The notes beneath the pieces were generated by a model, which searched no databases, was not told the origin of the DNA, and saw only the letters and a list, made by a program, of their open reading frames with translations. Source: Bacillota bacterium (GTDB taxonomy: Bacteria; Bacillota; Clostridia; Clostridiales; Clostridiaceae). From it: a stretch of 16,161 bases of DNA. Shown here in pieces: positions 1 to 6,676 of this stretch; within the stretch, counting starts at the first letter, position 1; each line of letters opens with the position of its first letter. Position numbers and translations under genes: made by a program. The stretch spans positions 1 through 16,161 of the forward strand of contig JAEWQX010000009.1 in the NCBI GenBank assembly GCA_023399035.1, written 5' to 3'.

Positions 1-43
1 TATGATGCCTAATTCATTATATATTATTTCCATACAAAATAAA

Positions 44-75
44 AACATCTGTAGTTTTTTATTTTTACAGATGTT
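44..75 (-). terminator. Rho-independent terminator of the XRE regulator gene
   Basis: A perfect 10-bp inverted repeat pairs 44-53 with 66-75 around a 12-nt loop. Read on the minus strand it is followed by TTTTTATTTT, the U-rich tail of an intrinsic terminator. It lies about 100 nt past the stop codon of the minus-strand regulator gene. Confidence 0.7.
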
Positions 76-82
76 ATTTAAA

Positions 83-118
83 TATGTTGTAATAATAAGT
101 AATTAATACTACAACATA
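83..118 (-). terminator. Second hairpin downstream of the XRE regulator gene
   Basis: An inverted repeat of 12 positions (83-94 with 107-118, 11 of 12 paired, 12-nt loop) lies just upstream, in the minus-strand sense, of the terminator at 44-75. Its T-run is poor, so it may be an auxiliary or 3'-stabilising hairpin in tandem with the main terminator. Confidence 0.4.
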
Positions 119-171
119 TACGCTAAAAAAATAAGAGCTTATCAAAGTTAAACTCTATAATTATTGATTAC

Positions 172-867
172 TTACTCCTGTATAAGTCCACCATGAAAAT
201 TACATTCATATATCTTGGTTCCTTCTTTATATATTGACTCATATCCTCTAAACCAAATAAATTCTCCTTCAATTGAGCATTTATAAGTGTAGATGTCCCT
301 TCTATATTCCATTGGTCCTCTATATGGATATTTTTCTGTAACATTTGACAATACTTCTTTTAAAAATGACCCAGAAAATCCTTCTTTAAGAACTCGTCCA
401 ACATAATTCATAGCCCAAAAAGGCTTATTATTTTTGAAAAGGCTTTCTTCTCCTGCAAATTTTTCTCCCCCCAAATAACTATCTATATATTTCAAATCAT
501 TTTCCACATATTCAAGATCATGTGAATTAGGCCTGCTTGAAATAATTTCATCTCTATTTCCCGAAGCATATGTGGCCTTTTTAGCTCTGCATAAAAATTC
601 AATCACTCTGTCTTCCATAATAAACCCTCCCATTAAACTAATCTTATCTCTAGGTTCACAATTATCATATTTCTCGCCTTTCACTAATTTATCTATTGTA
701 ACATTGAACAGTTCGCTTAAAGTTATTAACTTGCTTATATCAGGATAACACTGACCGCTTTCCCACTTTGTTACTGCCTGTCTTGAAACATTCAAAAGTT
801 CAGCAAGCTTTTCCTGCGATAAATTATTCCTTTTTCTAAATCTTTGTATATTCTCTGAACAGCTCAT
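172..867 (-). CDS. XRE-family transcriptional regulator with C-terminal DUF5680 domain
   Basis: The 231-residue protein has two parts. Residues about 6-60 form a Cro/C1-type helix-turn-helix, with LSQEKLAELL followed by the recognition-helix stretch VSRQAVTKWESG, a very typical XRE signature. After a short linker, residues about 85-230 match the DUF5680 pattern, including SSRP-x-S-x-DLEY near 110-120, LDSYLGG-like sequence near 128-134, and WAMNY near 151. XRE-DUF5680 fusions are common in clostridia and bacilli, but their ligand and regulon are unknown to me. The ATG is preceded by CTGGAGGAAG about 8 nt upstream on the minus strand. The gene is monocistronic, with hairpin terminators downstream. 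The HTH part surely binds DNA; the function of the C-terminal domain is unknown. Confidence 0.88.
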   Translation of the reverse strand: MSCSENIQRFRKRNNLSQEKLAELLNVSRQAVTKWESGQCYPDISKLITLSELFNVTIDKLVKGEKYDNCEPRDKISLMGGFIMEDRVIEFLCRAKKATYASGNRDEIISSRPNSHDLEYVENDLKYIDSYLGGEKFAGEESLFKNNKPFWAMNYVGRVLKEGFSGSFLKEVLSNVTEKYPYRGPMEYRRDIYTYKCSIEGEFIWFRGYESIYKEGTKIYECNFHGGLIQE

Positions 868-1181
868 ATAAATTCTTCCTCCAGTAATAATATTAATATT
901 TTCTTTCTCCAGACTCTACCAACCCTTATTTTCATTTTTGTAAACCTTAAGTTTCCATCACTCTTTTATACATAATATACTACATATTATAAATAACCCC
1001 TCATAATATAAGATAAATATATCACATATAAAGAGGAGTTATTTTATATTAGAAAATTTTAAAACTGCATATTTACACCCGAACCCACATCATGTATACT
1101 CCTTCATAAATAGCTTTCAATTGATATATCAATAACTGTTGAAACAGCAATTAAAGATTTCTGTATATTTAAGGACTAATA
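868..1181. other. Intergenic region with one hairpin and no supported gene
   Basis: This AT-rich spacer holds the upstream region of the XRE gene (minus strand) and an imperfect inverted repeat pairing 991-1002 with 1033-1044 (11 of 12 positions, 30-nt loop). It also has a six-codon minus-strand ORF (1073-1093) with a perfect AAGGAG ribosome binding site, and the palindrome TTGATATATCAA near 1120. I see no full-length coding sequence, tRNA or recognisable riboswitch. Confidence 0.6.
991..1044. repeat. Imperfect inverted repeat, function unknown
   Basis: AAATAACCCCTC (991-1002) and GAGGAGTTATTT (1033-1044) can pair at 11 of 12 positions around an AT-rich 30-nt loop. Neither side is followed by a good T-tract, so I do not call it a terminator. 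It could be an RNA structure, a protein-binding dyad or a small mobile-repeat remnant. Confidence 0.4.
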
Positions 1182-1224
1182 AAAAAGTATTTTTATTGAG
1201 GATTTATCAATAAAAATACTTTTT
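1182..1224 (-). terminator. Strong, potentially bidirectional terminator after the small hypothetical gene
   Basis: A perfect 18-bp inverted repeat pairs 1182-1199 with 1207-1224 around a 7-nt loop. It begins within 8 nt of the stop codon of the minus-strand gene ending at 1232. The stem has A-rich and T-rich arms on both sides, so it could work in both directions. The minus-strand reading ends in TTTTTTATTAG. Confidence 0.8.
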
Positions 1225-1231
1225 AAATAAC

Positions 1232-1492
1232 CTAACAGATTTCTTCAATTGAAAGAAGTCTTGGTCTTTTATTTTTCTGTATCTGAACATAAATCTTTGC
1301 CATGCTCATTTGTATTGTTTCTATTACAGTCTTTACTTTACAGATAAAATAGTAATCTTCTATTCCATTTGTAATTACGGCTATGGGATTAAACTTCCAT
1401 CCATATATTCCATCAAGTGCTGTAATTAATATTTCCTTGTCTTCTAATGTCACTTCGTTCTTTATTTCTAATGGTGTTATTTCCTTATCCAT
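1232..1492 (-). CDS. Small hypothetical protein
   Basis: I do not recognise this 86-residue protein. I place the start at the ATG at 1490-1492 because AAAGGGTG lies about 6 nt upstream. A longer in-frame GTG start at 1535-1537 would add 15 residues but has a weaker site, and it falls upstream of a possible transcription start (see the promoter at 1527-1554). The protein has acidic, charged N-terminal and basic C-terminal ends (NKRPRLLSIEEIC). The middle alternates hydrophobic and polar residues (WKFNPIAVITNG, DYYFICKVKTVIETIQ), which suggests a small soluble alpha/beta fold. There is no signal peptide or membrane segment. It is flanked by its own terminator and a long spacer, so it is probably monocistronic. 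Confidence 0.6.
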   Translation of the reverse strand: MDKEITPLEIKNEVTLEDKEILITALDGIYGWKFNPIAVITNGIEDYYFICKVKTVIETIQMSMAKIYVQIQKNKRPRLLSIEEIC

Positions 1493-1526
1493 GTCAGTCA
1501 CCCTTTCAAAACTTATTTGTTTTCCT

Positions 1527-1554
1527 TGTATAATCACCTTTTAATTCTTTCCAA
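1527..1554 (-). promoter_or_regulatory. Candidate sigma-A promoter of the small hypothetical gene
   Basis: On the minus strand TTGGAA (1549-1554), a 16-nt spacer and TATACA (1527-1532) form a weak promoter, each box matching consensus at 4 of 6 positions. Transcription would start between the GTG at 1535-1537 and the ATG at 1492, which favours the ATG start. Confidence 0.3.
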
Positions 1555-1776
1555 ATATATCGATTAATACTCTTACATATTAAATTCCTGCTTAATGAAC
1601 TACAGTATGTGTTATGTGATTATATTGACTTAATTTCCTAAAAAATATTAAAAAATCTTATTTTCCAACTTTCACTCTCTTCATTCTGCCTTCTTATATA
1701 TTTATTTTATAAGCTATTTCTGTATAATTGCTTAATAACTGATTAAATAAACCTTAAAAATTTATTATATTTTTGT

Positions 1777-1805
1777 TTGACATTTTTTATATTTATTACT
1801 ATAAT
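1777..1805 (+). promoter_or_regulatory. Consensus sigma-A promoter of the thi operon
   Basis: TTGACA at 1777-1782 and TATAAT at 1800-1805 are separated by exactly 17 nt, a perfect match to the housekeeping consensus. Initiation is expected near 1812, giving a leader of about 100 nt before thiS that contains the riboswitch hairpin. So strong a promoter suggests the operon is controlled mainly after initiation, by attenuation. Confidence 0.9.
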
Positions 1806-1824
1806 ATGCTATAGAGTGTTGATT

Positions 1825-1880
1825 AAGGTCACACGAAGGGGTACACCACCACGGGTGTAAGTCTTCGTGTGACCTTTTTT
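1825..1880 (+). ncRNA. HMP-PP riboswitch ('thiS motif' RNA) embedded in an intrinsic terminator
   Basis: A perfect 14-bp stem pairs 1825-1838 with 1863-1876 and runs into six T residues (1875-1880), forming a classic terminator before thiS. The enclosed segment 1839-1862 is not a simple loop. It holds a second 6-bp helix (TACACC 1842-1847 with GGTGTA 1854-1859) with asymmetric purine-rich flanks (GGG, AAGT) and the loop ACCACG. A compact aptamer inside a terminator, directly upstream of thiS, is the described architecture of HMP-PP riboswitches, first found as the thiS motif in clostridia and relatives. As I recall, ligand binding favours read-through, so thiazole genes are switched on when pyrimidine precursor is available. 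No TPP-riboswitch core is present. The class is assigned from position and architecture; the exact consensus bases need a covariance-model check. Confidence 0.8.
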
Positions 1881-1909
1881 GCATATTCCAATTTTTGGGA
1901 GGTGATATC

Positions 1910-2107
1910 ATGATAACTGTAAATGGCAATAAAATAACTGATGCTGATAATCTTAAATTGAGTGATTTCTTAAAAAGAGAAGGCTATAACTCTTCTATGA
2001 TAGCTGTTGAATGTAATGGCTCCATTATCCCCAAATCATCATATGAAGAAAAAAAACTTGAAGATGGTGATTCATTAGAAGTTGTAAGTTTTGTTGGAGG
2101 TGGCTGA
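1910..2107 (+). CDS. thiS: Sulfur carrier protein ThiS
   Basis: ThiS is the small ubiquitin-like carrier that brings sulfur, as a C-terminal thiocarboxylate, to the thiazole synthase ThiG. The 65-residue product begins with ITVNGN, has a beta-grasp pattern (ADNLKLSDFLKREG, then IAVECNGSIIPKSSY and LEDGDSLEVVSFVGGG) and ends in the obligatory Gly-Gly. The ATG at 1910 is chosen because GGGAGGTGAT lies just upstream; in-frame non-ATG codons further 5' have no ribosome binding site. It is the first gene of the operon, starting 30 nt after the riboswitch T-run. Its stop codon is one base before the thiF start, so the two are probably translationally coupled, with the thiF ribosome binding site formed by the Gly-Gly codons of thiS. 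Confidence 0.95.
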   Translation: MITVNGNKITDADNLKLSDFLKREGYNSSMIAVECNGSIIPKSSYEEKKLEDGDSLEVVSFVGGG

Positions 2108-2108
2108 T

Positions 2109-2921
2109 TTGAATATTTTAATAAATGGCAAATCTGTTATTACAGACTGCTCTACTCTTTATGAACTTCGTGATAAATATTATAAAGATATTGAAAAAAA
2201 TCTGATTGTGATTTTTAACGGATTTCAGACTTATGAAGATTTTGAACTTAATGAAAATGATAATGTAAGCTTCATCATAAAAGGGCAGATGCCAAGTCAA
2301 GATGAATTCGAAGCATTGATGTGTGCAAGACATACTCCACATGTTTTTGAAAAAGTGAAAAAAGCTCGTGTAGCTATTGCCGGCCTTGGAGGCCTTGGTT
2401 CTAATGTGGCCATAAGCCTTGCAAGAACAGGTGTTGGTCATTTACATCTAATTGATTTTGATATTGTTGAGCCAAGCAATTTGAATCGTCAGCAATATAA
2501 AATCAAACATTTAGGTATGTTTAAAACTGAAGCATTAAAAAGTGAAATCGAAGAGATAAATCCTTTTATAGAAGTAACTATTGACACTACACGCGTTACT
2601 CCTGATAATATAAAATCTCTTTTTGAAAATGAAGATATTGTATGTGAATGTTTTGATAATCCTCAAGCTAAAGCTATGATTGTTAATAATCTAATGGAAA
2701 TATCTCCAGACAAAAAACTTGTTTCTGCTTCAGGAATGGCTGGATTTGAAAGCAGTAATACTATTGTAACAAAAAGAATTACAAATAATTTTTACTTATG
2801 TGGAGATAGGACAACCAGTGCTGAAGTAGGACGGGGACTTATGGCACCACGTGTAAGCATATGTGCTGGTCATGAAGCAAATGCCATACTAAGACTTATT
2901 CTTGGAATTGAAGAAACTTGA
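2109..2921 (+). CDS. thiF: ThiS adenylyltransferase ThiF with N-terminal ubiquitin-like domain
   Basis: ThiF activates the ThiS C-terminus with ATP to give ThiS acyl-adenylate, which is then converted to the thiocarboxylate. I start it at TTG 2109, because GGAGG at 2096-2100 lies 8 nt upstream. Residues about 1-60 form a ThiS-like beta-grasp domain (MNILINGKSV ... NENDNVSFIIKG) without a Gly-Gly end. Residues about 85-270 are the E1-like Rossmann fold, with GLGGLGSN at 92-99, DFDIVEPSNLNRQ at 116-128, Lys139 and Asp183. These are the ATP- and Mg-binding positions conserved in ThiF/MoeB/E1 enzymes. The paired CxxC zinc motifs of E. coli ThiF are absent, as in the shorter family-2 ThiF proteins. 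The downstream gap to thiG is 87 nt, with only a weak hairpin. Confidence 0.92.
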   Translation: MNILINGKSVITDCSTLYELRDKYYKDIEKNLIVIFNGFQTYEDFELNENDNVSFIIKGQMPSQDEFEALMCARHTPHVFEKVKKARVAIAGLGGLGSNVAISLARTGVGHLHLIDFDIVEPSNLNRQQYKIKHLGMFKTEALKSEIEEINPFIEVTIDTTRVTPDNIKSLFENEDIVCECFDNPQAKAMIVNNLMEISPDKKLVSASGMAGFESSNTIVTKRITNNFYLCGDRTTSAEVGRGLMAPRVSICAGHEANAILRLILGIEET

Positions 2922-3008
2922 CTCAACAAATATTATTTTAAAAAATGAGTAGGTATTTTAATTTTTATCCTACACTTTAAATCTTATACTACAAAAGGAG
3001 ATCTAAAA

Positions 3009-3785
3009 ATGGAAAAGAAAAGCGATAAATTAATAATTGGTGGACATGAATTTGACTCACGTTTCATATTAGGAAGTGGTAAATATTCTTTAGATTTAAT
3101 CAAGGCTGCTGTTGAAAATGCAGGTGCCCAGATAATAACTTTAGCAGTAAGACGTGCAACTGCTGATGGACCTGCTAACATTTTAGACTACATACCTAAA
3201 AATATAACTTTACTTCCTAACACATCAGGAGCTCGTAATGCTGATGAAGCTGTACGTATAGCACACTTAGCAAGAGAAATTGGCTGTGGTAATTTTATAA
3301 AAATTGAAATTATGCGTGATTCAAAATATCTTTTACCAGATAACTTTGAAACAATCAAAGCTACTGAAATTCTTGCAAAGGAAGGTTTTGTTGTAATGCC
3401 TTACATGTATCCAGACCTTAATGTAGCAAGAGATCTTGTTAATGCTGGTGCAGCTGCTGTAATGCCCCTTGCTTCTCCTATTGGTACAAACAAAGGACTA
3501 TGCACTAAGGATTTCATAAAAATCCTAATAGATGAAATAGAACTTCCTATCATTGTAGATGCTGGTATTGGAAAACCATCACAAGCATGTGAAGCTATGG
3601 AAATGGGTGCAGCCGCTATAATGGCAAACACTGCTATTGCAACTAGCGGAGATGTTGCTGCCATGGCTGGAGCATTCAAAAATGCAATAGAAGCTGGAAG
3701 AGCTGCTTATCTTGCAGGTCTTGGAAGAGTTCTTGAAGGAAGAGCTTCTGCATCATCACCATTAACTGGATTTTTACAAGATTAA
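3009..3785 (+). CDS. thiG: Thiazole synthase ThiG
   Basis: ThiG joins 1-deoxy-D-xylulose 5-phosphate, dehydroglycine and sulfur from ThiS-thiocarboxylate into the thiazole phosphate ring. The 258-residue protein has the usual length and (beta/alpha)8 pattern. It shows FDSRFILGSGKY near the N-terminus, AVRRATADG near 46-54 and NTSG at 71-74. The Schiff-base lysine is Lys98 in FIKIEIM, followed by MPYMYPD, GIGKPSQA and the phosphate-binding end GAAAIMANTAIA. It has a strong AAAGGAG site about 8 nt before the ATG. thiH follows after 19 nt with its own AGGAGG, matching the ThiG-ThiH complex known from enterobacteria. Confidence 0.96.
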   Translation: MEKKSDKLIIGGHEFDSRFILGSGKYSLDLIKAAVENAGAQIITLAVRRATADGPANILDYIPKNITLLPNTSGARNADEAVRIAHLAREIGCGNFIKIEIMRDSKYLLPDNFETIKATEILAKEGFVVMPYMYPDLNVARDLVNAGAAAVMPLASPIGTNKGLCTKDFIKILIDEIELPIIVDAGIGKPSQACEAMEMGAAAIMANTAIATSGDVAAMAGAFKNAIEAGRAAYLAGLGRVLEGRASASSPLTGFLQD

Positions 3786-3804
3786 TATTAGGAGGATTAG
3801 TGAA

Positions 3805-4965
3805 ATGGAACAACGTATTGATCATATGAAATACCTTCCTGGTATGGAGGTTCTAGAAGAATCTACTGTTATGGATGAAGTAATCACAAGAATGAACGCT
3901 TATGATTATGAAAAATATACTGCAAAAGATGTTATGAGAGCTCTAAATAAAGATGTTTTAGATCCTGAAGATTTTGGTGCACTTCTCTCCCCTGCTGCTT
4001 TTCCATTTTTAGAGCAGATGGCTCATCGTGCACAATTAGAAACACGTAAACACTTTGGAAATTCTGTTAACATGTTTACACCAATATATATAGCAAATTA
4101 TTGTGAAAACTACTGTATTTACTGTGGTTTTAACTGTCACAATAAAATAAGACGTGCTAGATTAAATGAAGAAGAAATAGATCATGAAATGGCTGCTATT
4201 GCTGAAACTGGACTTCAGGAAATTTTGATACTTACTGGTGAAAGTCCTTCTATGTCTGATGTGAAATACATTGGTGAAGCATGTAAAATTGCAAAAAAAT
4301 ACTTTAAGGTAATAGGACTTGAAGTATATCCTATGAACAGCCATGAATATGAATATCTTCATAAATGTGGTGCTGATTATGTTACTGTATTCCAGGAAAC
4401 ATATAACAGTGATAAATATGAAACTCTTCACCTTGCAGGACATAAACGCATATTCCCTTATAGATTAAATGCGCAGGAACGTGCATTAAAAGGCGGAATG
4501 AGAGGTGTAGGATTTGCAGCACTTCTAGGACTTGATGATTTCCGCAAGGATGCTTTTGCAACTGGTATGCATGCTTACTTATTACAGAGAAAATATCCAC
4601 ATGCAGAAATTGCATTTTCTTGTCCTCGTCTTCGTCCAATAATAAACAACGATAAAATCAACCCTAAAGATGTGCATGAACCTCAGCTTTTGCAGGTTAT
4701 GTGTGCATATAGAATATTCATGCCATATGCAAGTATGACAATTTCAACTCGAGAAGCAGCACGTTTCCGTGATAATGTTATTGGACTTGCTGCAACAAAG
4801 ATTTCTGCTGGTGTATGTGTAGGTATTGGAGGACGTGTTGATGGTGAAGAAGAAAAAGGTGATGAACAATTTGAAATTTCAGATTCTAGAAACGTTGAAC
4901 AGGTTTATAATGCAATATTAGATCATGGTTTACAGCCTGTAATGAGTGACTATGTCTATGTATAA
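3805..4965 (+). CDS. thiH: 2-iminoacetate (dehydroglycine) synthase ThiH, radical SAM
   Basis: ThiH cleaves tyrosine with a 5'-deoxyadenosyl radical to make dehydroglycine and p-cresol, and hands dehydroglycine to ThiG. The 386-residue protein is of normal family length. Its iron-sulfur motif is Cys100-ENY-Cys104-IY-Cys107-GF, the canonical CxxxCxxC. ILTGES near 141-146, EVYPMN, and the C-terminal GVCVGIGGR stretch fit ThiH. Using the oxygen-sensitive ThiH rather than glycine oxidase ThiO fits an anaerobe. TAGGAGG lies about 10 nt before the ATG. Its last codons overlap the start of the next gene, so translation is probably coupled. Confidence 0.96.
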   Translation: MEQRIDHMKYLPGMEVLEESTVMDEVITRMNAYDYEKYTAKDVMRALNKDVLDPEDFGALLSPAAFPFLEQMAHRAQLETRKHFGNSVNMFTPIYIANYCENYCIYCGFNCHNKIRRARLNEEEIDHEMAAIAETGLQEILILTGESPSMSDVKYIGEACKIAKKYFKVIGLEVYPMNSHEYEYLHKCGADYVTVFQETYNSDKYETLHLAGHKRIFPYRLNAQERALKGGMRGVGFAALLGLDDFRKDAFATGMHAYLLQRKYPHAEIAFSCPRLRPIINNDKINPKDVHEPQLLQVMCAYRIFMPYASMTISTREAARFRDNVIGLAATKISAGVCVGIGGRVDGEEEKGDEQFEISDSRNVEQVYNAILDHGLQPVMSDYVYV

Positions 4966-5617
4966 TGTTCTTGCTGTTACAAATAGGCATTTATGTAAAG
5001 ATGATTTTTTAGAACAGATTGAGAAAATATGTATACTTAATAATAAAATAAAAAACCATATCTCTATAGAAGAAAACTCTGAAAAATCATCTCCTCATTT
5101 AAATTATAACTTAAGCCACATTAATTCAATATCAATAGTTTTAAGAGAAAAAGATCTATGTGAAGAAAATTACGAAATTCTTGCATTTAAAGTTTTACAA
5201 ATATGTAAAAAATTCAATACAGAATGTATTTTACATACTTATTGCAATACTGCAAAAAAACTTGGAGTAAAAAAAATTCATGTTCCACTTTCAGTCTTAA
5301 AAACTAATCTTCATATTATAGATGAATTTGATTCCATTGGTGTTTCAATTCATTCACTTGAAGATGCTCTTGAAGCTGAAAAACTAGGTGCTTCATATAT
5401 TACAGCTGGACATATATTTAATACAAACTGCAAAAAAGGGCTTCCTGGGAGAGGTATTGATTTTTTACATAGTATTACAAACTCATCAAATATCCCGGTT
5501 TTTGCAATAGGGGGTATTTCATCTTCAAATATTAAGCAAGTTATTGATACCGGTGCATATGGTGTCTGTATAATGTCTGGTTTAATGAATATTGATGATC
5601 CAGAAAAGTTTTTTTAA
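4952..5617 (+). CDS. TenI/ThiE-family protein, probably thiazole tautomerase
   Basis: This TIM-barrel protein of about 221 residues closes the thi operon. The start is ambiguous among in-frame GTG 4946, ATG 4952 and ATG 4958, all overlapping the thiH end (stop 4963-4965). I chose ATG 4952; all lack a strong ribosome binding site, so coupling is likely. Motifs are IVLREKDL (phosphate and substrate loop), VSIHSLEDALEAEKLGA, the stretch AGHIFNTNCKKGLPGRG, and IPVFAIGGISSSNI. The HS-x-E-(D/E)-A and GH-x-F-x-T-x-CKKG-x-x-GRG signatures look like Bacillus TenI, which isomerises the thiazole product, more than thiamin-phosphate synthase ThiE. Automated annotation would often call it ThiE. About 20 extra residues near 35-55 form a charged insertion before the LREKDL strand. 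Confidence 0.8.
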   Translation: MSMYNVLAVTNRHLCKDDFLEQIEKICILNNKIKNHISIEENSEKSSPHLNYNLSHINSISIVLREKDLCEENYEILAFKVLQICKKFNTECILHTYCNTAKKLGVKKIHVPLSVLKTNLHIIDEFDSIGVSIHSLEDALEAEKLGASYITAGHIFNTNCKKGLPGRGIDFLHSITNSSNIPVFAIGGISSSNIKQVIDTGAYGVCIMSGLMNIDDPEKFF

Positions 5618-5620
5618 AGT

Positions 5621-5664
5621 AAAGCCATAAATATGATTTAAATTATAATCACATTTATGGCTTT
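5621..5664 (+). terminator. Terminator of the thi operon
   Basis: AAAGCCATAAATATGA (5621-5636) pairs with TCACATTTATGGCTTT (5649-5664) at 15 of 16 positions, starting 4 nt after the last gene of the operon. The tail is only moderately T-rich, but position and stem length support termination. Confidence 0.7.
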
Positions 5665-5811
5665 ATTAATTATATGTTTTATTTCAATGGCAGCTCCTAT
5701 TATCATATTATACTCAGCTTCAGAAATGGTTCCCAATATTACTGAGGGCTTTTACCATTTGAAATTTCTTAGACCATATCCTCAATTTTTTTCTAGCTTC
5801 TTTAACTCCAT
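5638..5811 (-). pseudogene. Possible decayed small gene
   Basis: Reading the minus strand from an ATG at about 5809-5811, one frame gives MELKKLEKN, a stop, GYGLRNFKW, a stop, then KPSVILGTISEAEYNMIIGA and on to a final stop at 5638-5640. The last segment has protein-like composition and a plausible helix (ISEAEYNMIIGAAIEIK), while two in-frame stops break the N-terminal part. This could be a degraded reading frame or chance. Its 3' end overlaps the thi terminator, which argues against a working gene. I do not recognise a family. Confidence 0.2.
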
Positions 5812-5905
5812 ATTATTATTTGTTTGTTTTTATTCTTTAATATAGCGACATTTAATAGCTACTATATAACATTCTATAAAGTTTAAATACTTAAAGTCTT
5901 CAATC

Positions 5906-6601
5906 TCAGAACTTGTAATTCTCCACAACATTAAATCCTTCTTCTTTAGCTTTTTCAATAAGTTCATCACAGTCAATATGCATGCAGTAAACATTTTTTC
6001 TTTTATCTCTTGGAATAGATTCACATAATACTCTCAAAGAAGTATGTACATTTCCTTCATAATCTCCAAGACAAGTATCTTGATAGATTTCATCAAAGTC
6101 ATATTTATTTACAATATCAGAAACTCCTCTACAGTCACCACTATACCAGATTTTCTTATTTCCTAAACCTATTATATATCCATAACATGTAAATTCATTG
6201 CTATGATTTACTTTTACTGGCTGTACCTTTACAGAACCTATATGAATACTTTTTTCTTTTTCTAATTTATTAAATATATAATCACGATTTTCCACATTTC
6301 CAAGCATTTTTAATAAATCTCTTAAATGATTATCTGGAAAATACACCTCTACTGTAATATGTTTTATATAATAGCAGTAATATAACAAACTGCTCAAACT
6401 TCCTGAATGATCAGAATGAATGTGAGTAATTATTACATTGACATTATTAATTCCATCCAGTATTCCCTTGCTTATTATTCTTTCAAAAATTCCTTCTCCA
6501 CAGTCAATAAGCAATAATTGTGAATCATTCTTTATATATGCACAATTATTCCCTTCTTTAACATTAAATGCTGAACCTCTACCTAAAAAATTCAATAACA
6601 T
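5906..6601 (-). CDS. MBL-fold metallo-hydrolase (RNase Z-like)
   Basis: The 231-residue protein is a metallo-beta-lactamase-fold hydrolase. The zinc motif H60-x-H62-x-D64-H65 (THIHSDHSG) is intact. The further ligands His133 (VNHS), Asp156 (YSGDCRG) and His208 (CMHID) are where RNase Z/ElaC-like proteins have them. The N-terminus MLLNFLGRGSAF and LLIDCGEG are also RNase Z-like. It is shorter than typical tRNase Z (about 300 residues) and lacks an obvious exosite arm, so tRNA processing is not assured; phosphodiesterase or other ester hydrolysis is possible. A GGGGGA site precedes the ATG, and a promoter lies just upstream (6630-6657), so it is probably transcribed alone. Confidence 0.85.
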   Translation of the reverse strand: MLLNFLGRGSAFNVKEGNNCAYIKNDSQLLLIDCGEGIFERIISKGILDGINNVNVIITHIHSDHSGSLSSLLYYCYYIKHITVEVYFPDNHLRDLLKMLGNVENRDYIFNKLEKEKSIHIGSVKVQPVKVNHSNEFTCYGYIIGLGNKKIWYSGDCRGVSDIVNKYDFDEIYQDTCLGDYEGNVHTSLRVLCESIPRDKRKNVYCMHIDCDELIEKAKEEGFNVVENYKF

Positions 6602-6629
6602 AATATTTCCCCCATGATAAATATATAAT

Positions 6630-6657
6630 ATTATAGTATCACTACATATTGATTCAA
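6630..6657 (-). promoter_or_regulatory. Sigma-A promoter of the MBL-fold hydrolase gene
   Basis: On the minus strand TTGAAT (6652-6657), a 16-nt spacer and TATAAT (6630-6635) lie about 30 nt before the MBL-fold start. This fits independent transcription from the alpha/beta hydrolase gene upstream. Confidence 0.6.
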
Positions 6658-6676
6658 TATGAATATCTATGCTATA

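Noticed and set aside
1493..1537. GTG start of the small hypothetical gene
   Set aside because: The ATG at 1492 has a better-placed AAAGGGTG, and the GTG may lie upstream of the transcription start.
1812..1909. TPP riboswitch in the thi leader
   Set aside because: The leader is too short and lacks the CUGAGA and GAACCUGA-type core of TPP riboswitches; the structure fits the smaller HMP-PP class.
2091..2108. Upstream TTG start for thiF
   Set aside because: It would precede the GGAGG site; TTG 2109 has the proper 8-nt spacing.
3401..3679. An antisense ORF inside thiG
   Set aside because: Alanine- and isoleucine-rich shadow of thiG codons with no start signal.
5657..5845. A 62-codon plus-strand hydrophobic ORF
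   Set aside because: It starts inside the right arm of the thi terminator, has no ribosome binding site, and its composition follows the T-rich strand.
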